Source: Nemophila menziesii (Eukaryota > Streptophyta > Magnoliopsida > Boraginales > Hydrophyllaceae). From it: a stretch of DNA of 64,000 nt. Both the position numbers and the translations under genes were made by a program. The stretch is from positions 68,138,899 to 68,202,898 of the forward strand of contig JARWIR010000001.1 in the NCBI GenBank assembly GCA_029959085.1, in the 5' to 3' direction. This document shows positions 21,490 through 34,240 of this stretch, one piece after another. The notes under the pieces are model-generated. The model was not told the DNA's origin, ran no database searches, and worked only from the letters and a program-made list of their open reading frames with translations. Every line of letters begins with the position of its first letter. Within the stretch, counting starts at the first letter, position 1.

Positions 21490-22140
21490 AAATATATATC
21501 AAATATTTAATTATTGATTTATTTATTCTTATTGTTACTGTAGTTGAAGATCTTCATTTTTTTATTTATGAGTTACAACTTTACCAAATTACACACAACC
21601 AATATAAGTTATGATTAACTTCAATTGTTTAAATAGACCAAGAGAACTATACCCCCTCATGTGATTCTCGAAATTACGATTAATTGATTTTTCTTTCCGA
21701 AATGTCTTCAGACACAGGTTATACCTAGTAATTTAATAAAACATTGATTAACTACAATAATATCAAATTTAAGTAGACAATAACCTAAACAATTTATGTT
21801 ATAAAATTATATATAATATTAAATCTCACCAAAAATATAAATTTTGAAATTGTTTGTAGATGAATAGTAAAAAAAAAAAATGTTGGACGGAATAGTAAAA
21901 GATTGTAAATGCCTTATTCTTTTAACTGAAAATTAGGTACATTTGTTCTTGACCCTCAGTTTTTAGTCATTGAACAAAAATAAATCTTTGGGGCCTCTTT
22001 TTTTAATTATAAACATAAACTGAGGATGGTAGAAAGTACGATGATTCATGAACCGAAGATATGACTTATCAAATAAATCTATTGATAGAGAACCCTTCTT
22101 ACCACATTCATAAAAACGTATATTACTTGACCAAGAAAAG
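21490..22140. other. AT-rich intergenic DNA
   Basis: No gene or defined element is seen between the LINE tail and the tandem duplication that follows. Positions 21862-21900 contain two copies of GAATAGTAAAA around an A-run, of unknown meaning. Confidence 0.35.
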
Positions 22141-22296
22141 GACAAGCCATGAAGTTATATGTACCAACCCAGTAGTCTATGGATTTCTTCGAACAAAAAA
22201 AAAATAGTCTACAAGAAAGGGACAAGCCATGAAGTTATATGTACCAACCCAATAGTCTGTGGATTTCTTTGAACAAAAAAAAAAAAAAAATAGTAT
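22141..22296. repeat. 80-bp tandem duplication containing a LINE-tail scar
   Basis: Two copies of a unit starting GACAAGCCATGAAGTTATAT lie at 22141 and 22221. In the first, TTCTTCGAAC plus an A-run is flanked by TAGTCTA at 22173-22179 and 22205-22211. This looks like a LINE 3'-tail insertion that was then duplicated with its surroundings. The A-runs differ in length (10 versus 16). Confidence 0.6.
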
Positions 22297-22327
22297 ATGA
22301 ATTACCTTGCCCTTTTAACTTGGTTAT

Positions 22328-22745
22328 GTTTTTTTTTTTTTTTACAAGAGAAGTGAAATAAAACCGCTAAAACCTATTTAACCTATACCCATCTTATAGA
22401 AATTCCTTGTGAGGTCGAACTCTGCCTCATTACTGTTGTTGGCTCCATGTCTAGCATGTTTTGCTAGATGATCTGCAAGACTATTCATCCTTCGCGGGAG
22501 ATGCCGAAAAGAAATCGGTCCTACAATAGCCGATCGTTGCCAGATCTGGCGAATAATCGGTTGAAAGGTCCATCTAGCTGCTGACATCCGCCTAATACCT
22601 TGTATAAGTACAAGGTTATCTGATTGTATTGATTTTGTCTTATCCATGTACTTTGCGCTGATATTCACGGCTTTAAGGACTGCTAAAGCTTCACCTTCGA
22701 TGACTGACTTGCAAAAAGATGTCTTATACAGGTTTGGCGTCATGA
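22328..22745 (-). pseudogene. 5'-truncated LINE fragment (RNase H end)
   Basis: The minus-strand frame 22743-22378 encodes the C-terminal half of a plant LINE RNase H: EGEALAVLKAVN, QSDNLVLIQGI and SFRHLPRRMNSLADHLAKHA. It closely resembles the end of the LINE at 37438-40375. The T-run at 22328-22343 on the plus strand is its A-tail. The fragment lacks EN, RT and the first RNase H catalytic residue, so it is a dead 5'-truncated insertion. No clear TSD was found. Confidence 0.85.
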
Positions 22746-23880
22746 TTATTTTAGCTAGATATAAGTCTTTATAATATATAAAATAACTTAAAAGTCTTCA
22801 ATTTAATTTATTTTAAATTACACCATAAATCATCCTATTATATAAAGAAACAATACCGGATAAACTTTTTATTCTCTTCCACCATAGCCATTTTTTCTTA
22901 CCGGTAAAAGACATTATGCCTTAAGTTTTTCTAGTTCTACTCTTATTTGGAATGAATAACGCTGCGCAACATTAGCTTTTACTTGTACCTTAATCAGACA
23001 TTTGATGTCTCACGTTTTGTGATAAATATATGCCCTTAGGAGATATCATTTTAGGTGGAAATTAGACTTATTTGATAGACTTTTATGTTTATATTAATAT
23101 ATTGCACTTTCTCCCCTCAAAATTATGTATTTGTATTTTTAGAACTTTTGTGCATTGATTTGTTTATTTTTAGTATAAAGTTCTTAGGTACATGGATGTT
23201 ATGGAGCACCAATACGAGGAGGAGAAGAGAAGTTTAAAGTCTTAGATCAAGCGGAGAGGTTAGAAGAGAGAAAGCACCACCCAAAAAGTTGACGAAAAGA
23301 ATGAAAATCTGGATAACTGTTACTAATTGCTAATTTCGAGTAACATCGACATTGATTTAGGTCTGGAACTTCAAATGAGAAAGTTGCGCCTATGAGTTAG
23401 CGCGAATTGGGGACTGGAATCAGGTGATTTGGACGTGAGAAACAAAAGTTATGGTTGTTTTACTAAAAGGTGTACATCAGTTACGTGATTCACTAATTTG
23501 GACTTGGGCTTTTTATCATTTGACTTAATATTATTAAATAATAGCCCAATCCGAATTAGTGTAGTATGAATAGCTTTTTAGACCTCATTTTTTTAGTACG
23601 GTTCATTATTTTCTAAAATCCAAAACAGAGCAAAAGGCAGAAGAGAGAGCAAGAGCTGGAGAATTCTTATATTTCCAACAGCAGATCAATCCAACACCTT
23701 AATTAGGTCATTTATCTTATTTCTGTAATTTAGGATAATGAATGATTTTATTTTATTTTATTTTCAGTTTTTAGTTTGAATATAAGCTAAACATTTAGTG
23801 CTTGAAAATCGCAATAATGGGTTGAGCCTTCGTGTATTTAATTAATGTTTTTTCCGAATTTGGGATTTCATAGTTTAATC
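22746..23880. other. Intergenic DNA or start of the Athila-like LTR
   Basis: No gene is seen. Part of this stretch probably belongs to the long LTR of the downstream Athila-like element, but its left boundary could not be found because no second LTR is present in the window for comparison. Confidence 0.35.
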
Positions 23881-24577
23881 TAAGCTGGGTATTTTGTATT
23901 GACTATTACCGTATGCTTGTTTACTATTTTTATTCTGATCAATTAGAAATTGGTTTGAGTAATTAGGCTATTCACTGAGTGACGAGTGATCATCCGACAA
24001 GGGGGATTAATTACAGATATAGGTAATAGACGTGTGATGTCCGTTATTGACCGACAGGCTTGACTAATCCCATATCCAATGAGGTAAGAGGCTTCACATC
24101 CGCAAGTAGATATAATCACCCACGAGGGGTTTACAGTACCGTACGATAGCTCCTAGGTCCACCCGGCAAGGGGGTAGGAGATATTAGAGTCCCGGCTAGT
24201 ACACAAATACCAGCTTAGCCCTTAAATGGAGACATTAGTTGCATGAACTTAGTGGATCCCTTGCGAGACTATAGTACATATCTCATATTTGCGTCCACGT
24301 CTTTAATTTCAGTATTTTCTTTCAGTTAATCATTTCGTTAATTTATTTTATTGCATCTCATAGTTATGATTCAAAACCAAAAAAATATCTATTTATTTCC
24401 ATTTTGTTATTTACAATTAATCCTACTTATTTGATAAACACCATAGTCATATCTATAGGTCCTGAGAACGAAATCCCTCATATTTATACATTACTTGGAA
24501 CGATCCGTACACTTGCGGTTAGCGTCGCTCTCTTCAGGGGTGTTGATTTTATCACACTCCAGGAGACACCAAGTTTT
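23881..24577 (+). repeat. 3' part of an Athila-like LTR
   Basis: The stretch ends immediately before a primer-binding site and carries CCTGAGAACGAAATCCC and CGATCCGTACACTTGCGG, motifs shared with the LTR fragments at 6005-6339, 6945-7330 and 32520-32800. The LTR probably extends further left. Its end lies a few bases before 24578 (ACACCA, then AAGTTT). Confidence 0.6.
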
Positions 24578-24595
24578 TGGCGCCGCTGTTGGGGA
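24578..24595 (+). other. Retrotransposon primer-binding site (tRNA-Asp type)
   Basis: TGGCGCCGCTGTTGGGGA matches the complement of the 3' end of plant tRNA-Asp at 15 of 18 positions. Athila-type gypsy elements use this primer. Its position directly after the LTR and before gag supports the assignment. Confidence 0.75.
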
Positions 24596-24692
24596 CGGTA
24601 GCGTGTGACCCCGGTGTTAATCCTTAAGTAGTTTAATTGTAATTTAATTTTTTAGTTTTACGAAGGAAGAAAATGATGCAAGAGATAGAAAA

Positions 24693-25960
24693 ATGGACAC
24701 ATTAAACAACAACAATATCAATGATCATCAGGTGGAATTGGATGATGAGGGAAACCCAATAATCCGTAATCTTCCAATTCCTCAAGTTCGAATAATCAAA
24801 ATCAAGGAACTCCCCCTCCACATGGAGGACAAGCTCAAATTCAATTACGATACGATCCTTGGTTCGTGCAAGGTCCTGAACAAGTTCCATATCGCGCTCC
24901 TGCTACTGGTGGTGGCCCTCCAGATATTAATGTTGCAAGATTCAGACCTGATCGGGGTATGCTAAACCAATTTCGAGACTTCGAAAATTTTCGAGAAGTG
25001 GCTGGAGAAGACCCAACTCGTGCAATACAGAAGTTCATGCAAATATGTGATGTGTATGTAACGCAAGGTGTAACAAGAGAACATATGTACTTTGCAACTT
25101 TCAGATTTTTCGTAATAGACGCAGTGAGTGAATGGCATGATCAACAACAACCACGTCTGATCAATAATTTGGATGAGCTACAAACAGCGTTCTTTGACCG
25201 CTACTATCTAAGGAATATGAGATTGAACGCACAAATTGAGTTGACATCATTCTAACAAGATCAAGGTGAGTCCATAGGTACTTGTTGGACAAGATTCCAA
25301 ATATGTTTGAGAAGAGTTCCAAATCATGGTCTTTCAAAAGTGCAACAGATATTGATATTTTATAAAGGCCTTAAGGGACGTTCCAAAAAATATCTAGACT
25401 TACTATGCGGTGGAGGATTTTTACAGGTACTACCAGCTCATGCTAAAATAATATTGAACAAAACGGTGGAGAATGAGATGGGCTGGGGTACCATGAGAGC
25501 ACCTACGCGAGGTACATGTCATAGAGATAGTGGTGTTGGAATTGATGATAAATTCTCTTTGTTAGAGAATAAATTGAAGAACACACTAGAGCAACAATTG
25601 AGACAACTCACTTTAGCTGTTAAAGAAAGTTTTTCAGGTTGAAGAGCTGATGTGAATGTAACATAAGAGATTTATAGATGTTCGAATTGTGGTGTACATG
25701 ATCATGATTGAGAAAGATGTCAAAGCAACCCAGAGTTTGTGATGTTCGTTTTCAACCGATAGAACTATAATTCAGGTGGTCAAGGTTATCACCCAAACAA
25801 AAACCATTCGGGTTTCCAATATTCGAATCCGGACGGGGCCGCAAATCCTACTTATGCATAATAACCACGACCCCAAGGAAATAAATATCAACAAAGACCA
25901 CAAAATAATTACCAAGGGGGACAAAATTACAGAAATCAAGCCCGGGACAACCTCCTCATG
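24693..25960 (+). pseudogene. Athila-like gag, broken
   Basis: Frames at 24693, 24866, 25307 and 25776 together give a gypsy gag. GEDPTRAIQKFMQICDVYV, VSEWHDQQQP and LQTAFFDRYYL form the capsid core. QDQGESIGTCWTRF and RVPNHGLSKVQQILIFYKGL follow after a stop at 25252-25254. A zinc-knuckle-like CSNCGVHDHD piece with an internal stop lies near 25680-25720. The region contains frameshifts and several stops, so no functional gag can be made. A related copy of its last 190 bp lies at 32245-32430. Confidence 0.8.
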
Positions 25961-26281
25961 ATACCTATACCGATACTATGAATCAAAAAGCTCTACCTGC
26001 TCAACCTCAAGAAGTTGCGTTAGATGTTCAACAAGCTTTACAAACACTAATTAATCTTCAAACGTAAACACAACAAGATCCACAAGCTTCTTATGCAGCG
26101 TTTAAAATGTTAGAAAATCAAGTAGCTCAGATGGCAAAGAAACTAAATTAGCGTCTAAGGACAACTTCCAAGTGAAATTGAAAATCCGAAGCAAAGAGAA
26201 GATTGTAATGCTATATCTGTAAGAAGTGGTAAGATGCTACCACCACCATCTTTTCCCGTTATGAAAGAAAAATAAACAGCT

Positions 26282-28190
26282 GTGAAGACGAAAACACTAA
26301 AGGATATGGTGGAGAAAGAAGGTGAACCAGAAGTAGATGAGAAGGAAGTTGAGAGAATTCCGGAAAAACCAAAGAAGAAAGATGTTATATTGGACGAGAA
26401 TCGTCCTCCTCTACCATTCCCCTCAAGAGTTCAGAAGAAAGGAGATATGGCTGAATATCAGAGATTCATGAATGTGGTGTGTAAGCTTAACATTAATGTG
26501 CCATTCTTAGATGCTATCAAAGATGTACCAAAATATATGAAATTCTTGAAAGAGCTATCATGAACAAACGCCCATATCTTGAGAATGAAGTGATAGGTTT
26601 GCCAGAAGAATGTAGTGAAATATGCCAGAGTAAGTTGCCACCTAAATTACTTGATCCTGTGAGTTTTACCATTCCTATTTCTATTAGTGATGGGTGGCAA
26701 GGTAAGGCTTTGTGTGATTTGGATGCGAGTAAAATCTCATGCCTAGATCAAATTTTTAGAAGTTGAAGATAGGAAACGCAAGACCGACCTCTATGGTCTT
26801 GCAAATGGCTGATAGACCTCTCGCACATCTAGAGTGAAGAATAGAAGATGTCAGCGTCAAGGCAGGTACTTTAACTTTTCCTGTTGATTTTGTTATACTT
26901 GATTACGACGCGGATAGGAATGTCCCCATTATTTTGGGAATATTATTCCTAGCCACGGGGCGTACTCTTATTGATGTAGAAAGCGGAGAATTAATCATGC
27001 GTATTCAAGAAGATGAGGTAAAGTTCAACGTGTTTAGGGCAATGAAGTTTCCGGATTCCCAGAATGAATTATTCCAGGTGGATGCAATTGATCATGCCAC
27101 GCAAATGGTATTTAGTGATACAAATTTTGATGATATCTTACAGGTTGCCCTAACACTACCGGAGATGATGGAAGAGCTTGTCGAAACAGTGGCAACTCTA
27201 AACTCCGAGAATCCAAAGTATAAGCGTCTAGCCGACGAGCCAGTGAGAGAATCGGGGGAGATTTTACCTCAAAAGAAACCATCTATTGAGTCTCCTCCGC
27301 AATTAGAAAAGAAGTCGCTTCCGTCACACTTGAGGTATGCTTATTTAGGCACTAACAACACTTTACCTGTTATTGTTTCAGCTACTTTAACAGGTCCTCA
27401 AGAAGATAAACTGTTTCGTGTACTACGAGCTAATAAAGAGGTCATTGGATGGACTATTGTTGATATCAAAGGTATTAGTCCTACCATTTGTCAGCACAAA
27501 ATCATTCTGGACGATGAAAGTGTACGCTCAGTTGAAGGACAAAGGAGGGTGATGCCAGTAATGAAGGAGGTGGGTAAGAAAGAAGTAATCAAGCTACTAG
27601 ATGTGGGAATCATCTTTCGCATAGCTAGTAGTGAGTGGGTGAGTCCAGTTCAATGCATACCAAAGAAGGGTGGTATCACTACTATCCTGAATGATCAGAA
27701 TAAAGCCATACCCTCGAGAATCGTTGTTGGTTACAACGTGTATGGATTATCGTAAGTTGAACAAGGCCACCAGAAAATATCATTTTCCTCTTCCGTTCAT
27801 AGATCAGGTGTTGGATAAGCTAGTCGGAAGAGAATATTATTGTTTTCTTGATGGGTACTCTGATTATAATCAGATATGCATATATTAGAAAGACCAACAA
27901 AAGACTACTTTTACATGCCCTTTTGGTACCTTTGCCTTTCGAAGGATGCCATTCAGACTATGTAACACACCTGCTACTTTCCAGAGATGCATGATGACAA
28001 TCTTCTGGGGACATGATTGATCAATTCCTTGAGGTATTTATGGATTACTATTCTGTTTTTAATGATAACTTTGATGATTGTTTGCAAAATCTAGAAAAGG
28101 TGTTAATTAGATACAAGGAATCTGATTTAGTTTTAAATTGGGAAAAATGTCACTTCATGGTTCGTGAGGGAATAGTGTTGGGGCATAGAA
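26282..28190 (+). pseudogene. Athila-like protease and reverse transcriptase, broken
   Basis: The frame at 26282 gives RPPLPFPSRVQKK and NVPFLDAIKDVPKYMKFLKE. The frame at 26560 gives LPPKLLDPVSFTIPI and KALCDLDAS, the latter being the aspartic protease motif (normally DLGAS). The frame at 26934 gives ATGRTLIDVESGEL and continues to SEWVSPVQCIPKKGG in the RT. RT continues in other frames with CMDYRKLNKATRKYHFPLPF, TFAFRRMPF and FMDYYSVF. The last should read FMDD, so a catalytic aspartate is lost. The element stops near 28190 before RNase H and integrase, and there is no 3' LTR. The order and motifs match Athila-clade Ty3/gypsy. Confidence 0.82.
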
Positions 28191-30183
28191 TGATTTATCT
28201 AAGCTTATGTTTGTGTTTTTGTCATTTGATATTAGTTTGTCTTGTTTTTTAGTTTTTACCTCTGGAATTGGTATGTGGATCTGCTTTTGTATTATGAGTT
28301 TCTAATTTATTTTACATTCTATTTGACAAAAATAGATATAATTCTCAAAATAAGTCTAGCCACCAACCTCTCTTTTAAAGCTAGGTCAAGTGGGTTATTA
28401 ATTATTATTATAAGCCTTATTTGCAATGTTTGTTCTAAATTTAGACCATTACTAATTTACCTTCCTAAAACACCTTTTCCATTTAATAACTTTTTAGTTT
28501 AGTTTTATTATAATTAATATATTATGAAAAATATATTAATTGTTTGTTTTATCACCACCACCAGTTTTGGCTAGTCAACTTTGACAGTAAATGGTCAAAT
28601 CCGGTAAATTTTTTTACCAAGGCGGCTGCTAGGCCATTTTGGCGGTCAACGTTAATCGACTCTGGAGGTTTTCTTTACGTTGAAATTTTTTAGTATTAAA
28701 ATCTATCGCTGTGATTTTTTTTGATTTTTTTCTAAATTTGACGAAGACCTGTACCGAAATTGGAACAAAATATAACTACAATATTGTAATTATTCTGCAA
28801 CTATAATAATATACTTGCACAAATTACAATATTACCGTTACTCAACTACAATGTCGTACCTGCAAAATTACAACTACAATATCGTAGTTCTATAACTACA
28901 AAATTCTCAAAAAAAAAATATCAAAAAAAAAATTACAATATATTCTTTACTAATCCAAACAGATGTTACATTAAAATATTTCAACCAAAACAATATCAAA
29001 CTTGTAACGCCTGTATCACCCAATATAACTGATCATTGTACTCTCCATCTTCTTACTCCACTTCCTACCAAAAGTTACACTTCCAATACTTTCTATTAAA
29101 AATCTAAGAGTTCTGAATCATATGATTTATCTTCCACTTCTATCCTATCACTAGGACTCCGAAGAAAAGAAAACCGTGCCTCTGAATCCCAAAACAATTG
29201 ATGAGATAATACATAGTATGACTTCAACCTCAACTCGACATATTATAGACATCAAAACATATTCAACTCTAAATACCTTACAAGCAGGTTGTACATCTCC
29301 TTTACATCTCTTTTAGGTCCACAATGAACACTTATAACTTATTTTCATGTAACTAATGCTTATGTTTTTTCATGAGTTCTCTAATTTCTTCTGCAAGTTG
29401 ACTTAACAACCTTCATTGGTCTTTGTTTCTTCCTTCCTTTAATGTTGAGTATTCTTGCATTTGTTTGCGTATTCTTTGTCTTTTATTTTCAAGAGATCGT
29501 GTCATCTGAGCATGTTCAGCTCTAAGACATGATATCTTGAGCCATCACAAACGCGCAAGTAGTGAAAGTTATCTACAATGGAGAAATAAAACTACAAAGA
29601 GAACATGAGCTTCAAGAAGATTGACACAAGATAAAGTTTGCGATAATCGTTCATGTATAAATCTTTCATTTTCTTTTGCAGTTGTAGCTCTCGATTCTAC
29701 CTCCTAAACTTTCAATTCAAAATATTTGTATTAGTATAAATATTTCAAAATTTACCGCCTTATCTAAAAGCAATCCAAAGTCATGAAAGAAACACACAAA
29801 AATGTACCTAATTAAAATTTACATCATCATAAGAATAAGTAACAGATCTAGAATTACAACTTGGTGTTTATATGAAGTGCTTTGATATACGAGCGACTAT
29901 TTATATATGTTCTACACAACTCTCATCTTCACATGACTCAACAACCCGAGATAAAGAATATCCCACTCTGAGAGTGTGTATTAAACTATTAATTATGAGC
30001 GTAAATAAACACAATGACTATTGATCTTCACATTGGTCATGCTCTAATGAAAATATATAGATAATGCTAGATTCAGATTCCATGTAAAAAACCAGAACCA
30101 ATAAAGTTCAACCCTTACGAATAGCATGAGACACTGCACAAATTTCTTTAAGTTAATTTTTCAGATGAAGTAAATGTGAGTTA
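28191..30183. other. Non-coding DNA with unclear remnants
   Basis: No intact gene. Positions 28740-28900 repeat a loose AACTACAATATTGTA motif. On the minus strand near 29520-29370 a coiled-coil-like piece reads AEHAQMTRSLENKRQRIRKQ and then LLSQLAEEIRELMKKH after a stop. This resembles the C-terminal tails of plant En/Spm-associated proteins, but the match is weak and the family is not certain. Confidence 0.3.
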
Positions 30184-31864
30184 TGAAGGAAAATTGCAAC
30201 TCAATTATATCAAAATATAATTCGGCGGAAACAAAATTGCAATTAAAAACCATCTAGTTGCGAATTAAGGATTTAAAACAAAGAAAAATCCGATTACATA
30301 CCTTAAGCCGCTGTATGAAAATCGAATTGTTTAATATCAGCTTCAAAAGTTTGAAGCCTCCACGATTTGCACACCGAGCTTGAGTCTTACTTCCAGAATC
30401 ACAATTCTAGCTTGGAGACAAAAGACCTTTTATTTCTTGTGGGTTTTTTTTCTTGGAAAAAAAACTGATGGAAGAATTATATCTGTATAGTGACTTTCAT
30501 TATATTATAAACCCGACTATAGAAAATGAAAAGACAAAGAATAGGAAAAGTCAGAAACGTATAATGAAATTGATTATCTTAATAATCTAGTCCATTACCA
30601 CTTGTAAAGTGGACTTGGACCTTCTACATTATACAAAAACAATTGACTAGCCTAGCGGTTAGCGACACATTTTACACTACTAGAGGTCTGTGGTTTGATC
30701 CATAAACTTGTCAATTTTTCCTTTTCCTTTTCCTTTTTGTCTTAGTTCGGTCTTATATTAGAATATTAAATTGTGCTAGCAAATTAATATACCAATATTC
30801 CAAGTATATATTTAATTAATATTTATTATCTAATAATAAAATTAATTAACGACATGAAGCAAGGTCAATACACTCGTTAGTGTGCGACTACGTGGGTTCA
30901 TCGTTAAACCGGTAGTAGTTAACTTAATTAACTACTAATCGAGGTTGGCGTCTAACAACACTCCTCAACGACCGGATAACGTGAAGTAACCCTGTACAAA
31001 GAACCCGGTAAAGGATCATACACGTATTCCCTCTATCTTTACAGCTCCGGATCATCCTGGGATATGGTACATCTGTCGAATCCCATTAGAAAATCAACTA
31101 CGTTACATGTCGATTATCAAAGATTGACGAATGACCTAAGAAACACCTTTCTTCATTCATTCTATCACCTTGGCCAAGGATTTGATACAATCGTTATAAT
31201 CTTATGACATCGTAGAGCTCAAACTCTTTACCTAGAGTTGATAGATTCCATCTCGACTCATCCCTAGGAGCATATATACTTAATTATGTCCAATATCCTT
31301 TCGACTAGCATTGTGACACACTAGTAGTCCAGTATCGAAACACAACAAGCATATACACAACAGTAGTAATGATCTCAGGTTAAAGGATTACAAGCATAAA
31401 ATTCCTTCTAGATATTAACCTACTTGACAGTTCAAGGTAATTAACCATTAGGAATCTCTAGTTTTAGTCGGTTCGATAATCACATCTCTATGTGCATTAT
31501 CTATGCACCTAACTCGGTAAACGAGAACTACCGATATTTATCCAATAAATACTTGTTAGCTACATATTAATCTAACCGGATCATCGAGGTCCTAACTCGA
31601 TAATCCTACGATTAAGAACAAGTTTAGATTAAGTCCTATAAGCTAGATTCTCATTATCATAACACCTTATGATATCTAGTTCGTAACTTAATCAAGGATT
31701 TGACTTTATATTATGTAGATTAATACCATAATCATAAAGGCTTGCCATAGATTCAAGGAAACAATTTCTTTAATCAAAACTGTAGGGATAACTATTATCG
31801 TGTACAATAAACACTTGTGTTCAATTCATTACAAGACAATCGGGGCTAGGGCATAATTCCAACA
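30184..31864 (-). repeat. Probable Ty1/copia solo LTR
   Basis: Read on the minus strand the segment starts TGTTGGAATTATGCCCTAG and ends TTGCAATTTTCCTTCA. It is flanked by AGTTA on both sides (30179-30183 and 31865-31869), a 5-bp duplication as left by LTR elements. Inside are a TATAATATAATG promoter-like motif (about 30500) and CAGCGGCTTAAGGTATGT (about 30310), typical of the 3' part of such LTRs. No internal region, primer-binding site or second LTR is seen, so a solo LTR left by recombination is the best reading. Confidence 0.6.
30645..30725 (+). repeat. tRNA-like segment (SINE candidate) inside the LTR
   Basis: TAGCCTAGCGGTTAGCG resembles an A box, and GTGGTTTGATCC, about 40 bp later, resembles a B box. 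A TTTTCC-rich stretch follows. No target-site duplication was found, so this may be a SINE or part of the LTR. Confidence 0.35.
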
Positions 31865-32229
31865 AGTTAGGGAAAATGGGTAAGGGAAAATGATAAAATA
31901 AGAATTATAGTATCTTTTAACTCATTTACTAGCTTGCGTAGAGTCAATCTACTTTGTGTACTTAAGCAACTGAATAAAAAATCAGTAGACATTAAACTCA
32001 AATTTTTATAAAAAAATTTGAGACAGATAAGTGAGTCGGTGAGTCTAATACAAGAGATCAAGTTAAGTTCAAAAGCGGGGGAGGATCCAAGATAGATTTC
32101 CAAAGGGGTGAAAAACTAGAAAAAGTAGCGAGGTTCGGGCAGAAGGCCCGGTTTTCTTTTTGGAGGTTAGTTTAGGTTTGGGAGCAAATTTTAGCTCGGG
32201 GGTGGATCTTTGACTTACAATGGCAAATT

Positions 32230-32817
32230 TTTAGCTGGGTGGATGCAATTCAGGTGGTCAAGGATACCAACCCAACAGAAACCATCCGGGTTTCCAATAC
32301 TCGAATCCTAATGGGGCAGCTAATCCTACTTATGCATATCAGCTGCGTCCCCAAGGTAACAATTATCAACCTAGACCACAGAATAATTATAAAGGAGGAC
32401 AAAATTACGGAAATCATGTTCAGAGAATTTAGAATCCCGACTAGCGTAATAATAATGATTCAACCCTTAAAAGAAGACATTAATTAAGAAAGTTTGAGGT
32501 GAAACCCTAGCGTGCCTCAAGTACTACTTCCTTCCTTGCGTCTACACATTTCCTTCGCTTTATTTTTATTTCAACTTAATTTACTTAGTCTTTAATTTAC
32601 TTTTGCATTCTGGTTATTAATCAAAAACCCAAAACAAACTTTCATATCATTTATTTTTCCATTATTGCAATTATTCCACTATTTGATAACATTAGAGTCA
32701 ACCTAATCCGTCCCTGCGAATGAACTTGATTATCATATATTACTTGGGACAACTGTACACTTGCAGTTAGTGGTTCCTCTATTTTATCTGCATTATTTTA
32801 TAACACACAAGGACTCA
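32230..32817 (+). repeat. Second Athila-like fragment (gag end and LTR end)
   Basis: Positions 32245-32430 match 25755-25945 closely (AATTCAGGTGGTCAAGG, GGGTTTCCAATA, TCCTACTTATGCAT). This is the glutamine- and asparagine-rich end of gag. A segment matching the LTR 3' end follows (about 32520-32790), with ACTGTACACTTGCAGTTAG near 32750. The LTR part is joined to gag with most of the element missing, and a LINE fragment begins right after it. Positions 31870-32230 may belong to the same element (a purine-rich AAAAGCGGGGGAGG lies at 32070) but hold no recognisable gene. Confidence 0.55.
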
Positions 32818-34240
32818 CTAGTAGTATTTTTAGAGGCCTTACTTTTTTAAAGGAAGAATGTATTTGGCAAATTGGGAATGGGTTAAAAGTTAACATTTTG
32901 GAGGATGTTTGGATTTATAAGGGTTATAAGTTAGAGAAGCCTGAATATTGTTCCTTATCTAACGTTGCGGCATGTTTTAACAACAATATGACGAATTTGA
33001 ATTTTGATACGCTTCAGAGTTTATGTACAAGCTGAGATATCGCAGATGTCAGGAGGATCCCTATTATGCAGTTGGATAAAGCTGATTACGATCATCTGGC
33101 TAGAAAATAAAGAAGGTATATATACGACCAAATCGGGTTATCACATATTAGTTCAAAAGGAAATCGAAAAAGACGGACAATTGTCGGCGGAGGGTGAGAT
33201 AAATAATAATAAAATAGAAGATATGATTTTGAAATCCAATATATCGATAAAAATCAGGAACCTCATCTGGAAGATTTGTAGTAATGCTATCCCCACTACG
33301 ATCAACCTTAAAAAAAGGAAATGCTATGTTTCATATATCTGCAAATGGTGTGAGAAGGAGGCCGAGTCTGTTGAACATCTCTTTATTAAATGTCCTTTCA
33401 GTAAGGGTGTGTGGGAAAATAGTCAATTGCAATGCAAAATTGAGGAGAATATGGATAAAGAAATCCAAGATTGGATACAAGAGGCAATCATTAGTTACTC
33501 AAAAATGGATGAGATTAAAGAGAGGTAACGACCATTATTTTAGCTACTTTATAGAATATTTAAAAAGTTAGAATGAAAGGGTTTCATGAGAAAATGAATG
33601 GAATATTTGAGAGATAAATAATAGAACAAAGAATCTCATGAAATATCTATTTGATGAGAAAGTATAAATGGATGCAAGAATCAAAGTCAGGAGGAGCATA
33701 GGCAAAAAAATAAAATGAAACATTATACGATCCTTAATGACGAGGCAGTATTTACCTGGCTTAACGATGCTTCGTTTACTAAACCATGGGAGCCAACCAG
33801 CATGGTGTCATTAGCCATCAACAATCAAGGTGAAATTAGGCATAAGATAGCTAAACGAAGCAAAATTAATTCAACTATTGAATGGGAAATGTGGACCGTT
33901 CTGTTAACCATGAGCAGATCTTAACTTTAAGAGTAAGTCTTTCTACTCGGACAACCTTGAAGTTGTTCAAGGTATTTGTGGAAAAATGGGAATAAATTGG
34001 AGAATCCGTCCAATGGTCAATGAGACCTAGAGATGGATGAAACGGTTCCCTGACTGGAAAGTAAGGCACGTCAGCAGAGAGTTTAATGGAGTGACAGATC
34101 TTTTTGCTAAGTCAGTTAGACTTAATATTGACACCTTGGGGTATCCACGTGAGTCAGTTGTTATGTTCTTTGATAGCTTATTTAGGTTAAATATTAGAAG
34201 TGGTAACGGGTAGATTTTTTTTTTCTTCTTTGACAAAAAA
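32818..34240 (+). pseudogene. 5'-truncated LINE (zf-RVT and RNase H), decayed
   Basis: The fragment opens with IFRGLTFLKEECIWQIGNG, in line with the WQIGNG region of the LINE at position 1. The frame at 33004-33528 holds TTKSGYHILVQKEI, IRNLIWKICSNAIPT and the zinc finger CKWCEKEAES with FIKCPFS. RNase H pieces follow: WLNDASFTKPWEP (about 33757) and, in another frame, YSDNLEVVQG (about 33935). The tail is TTTGAC plus an A-run at 34231-34242. Multiple stops and shifts kill it. The start coincides with the end of the Athila-like LTR fragment, so the LINE inserted into or next to it. Confidence 0.8.

Noticed and set aside
21862..21900. Another LINE-tail scar (GAATAGTAAAA repeats)
   Set aside because: The repeat contains the A-run itself and the insert has no GAC or GTCC before the A-run, so it does not match the LINE ends.
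23881..28190. Functional LTR retrotransposon
   Set aside because: Gag and pol have several stops and shifts, the RT active site reads FMDY instead of FMDD, and RNase H, integrase and 3' LTR are absent.
30645..30725. Possible tRNA gene
   Set aside because: Only box-like motifs are present. No acceptor stem pairing was found, and it lies inside a probable LTR.
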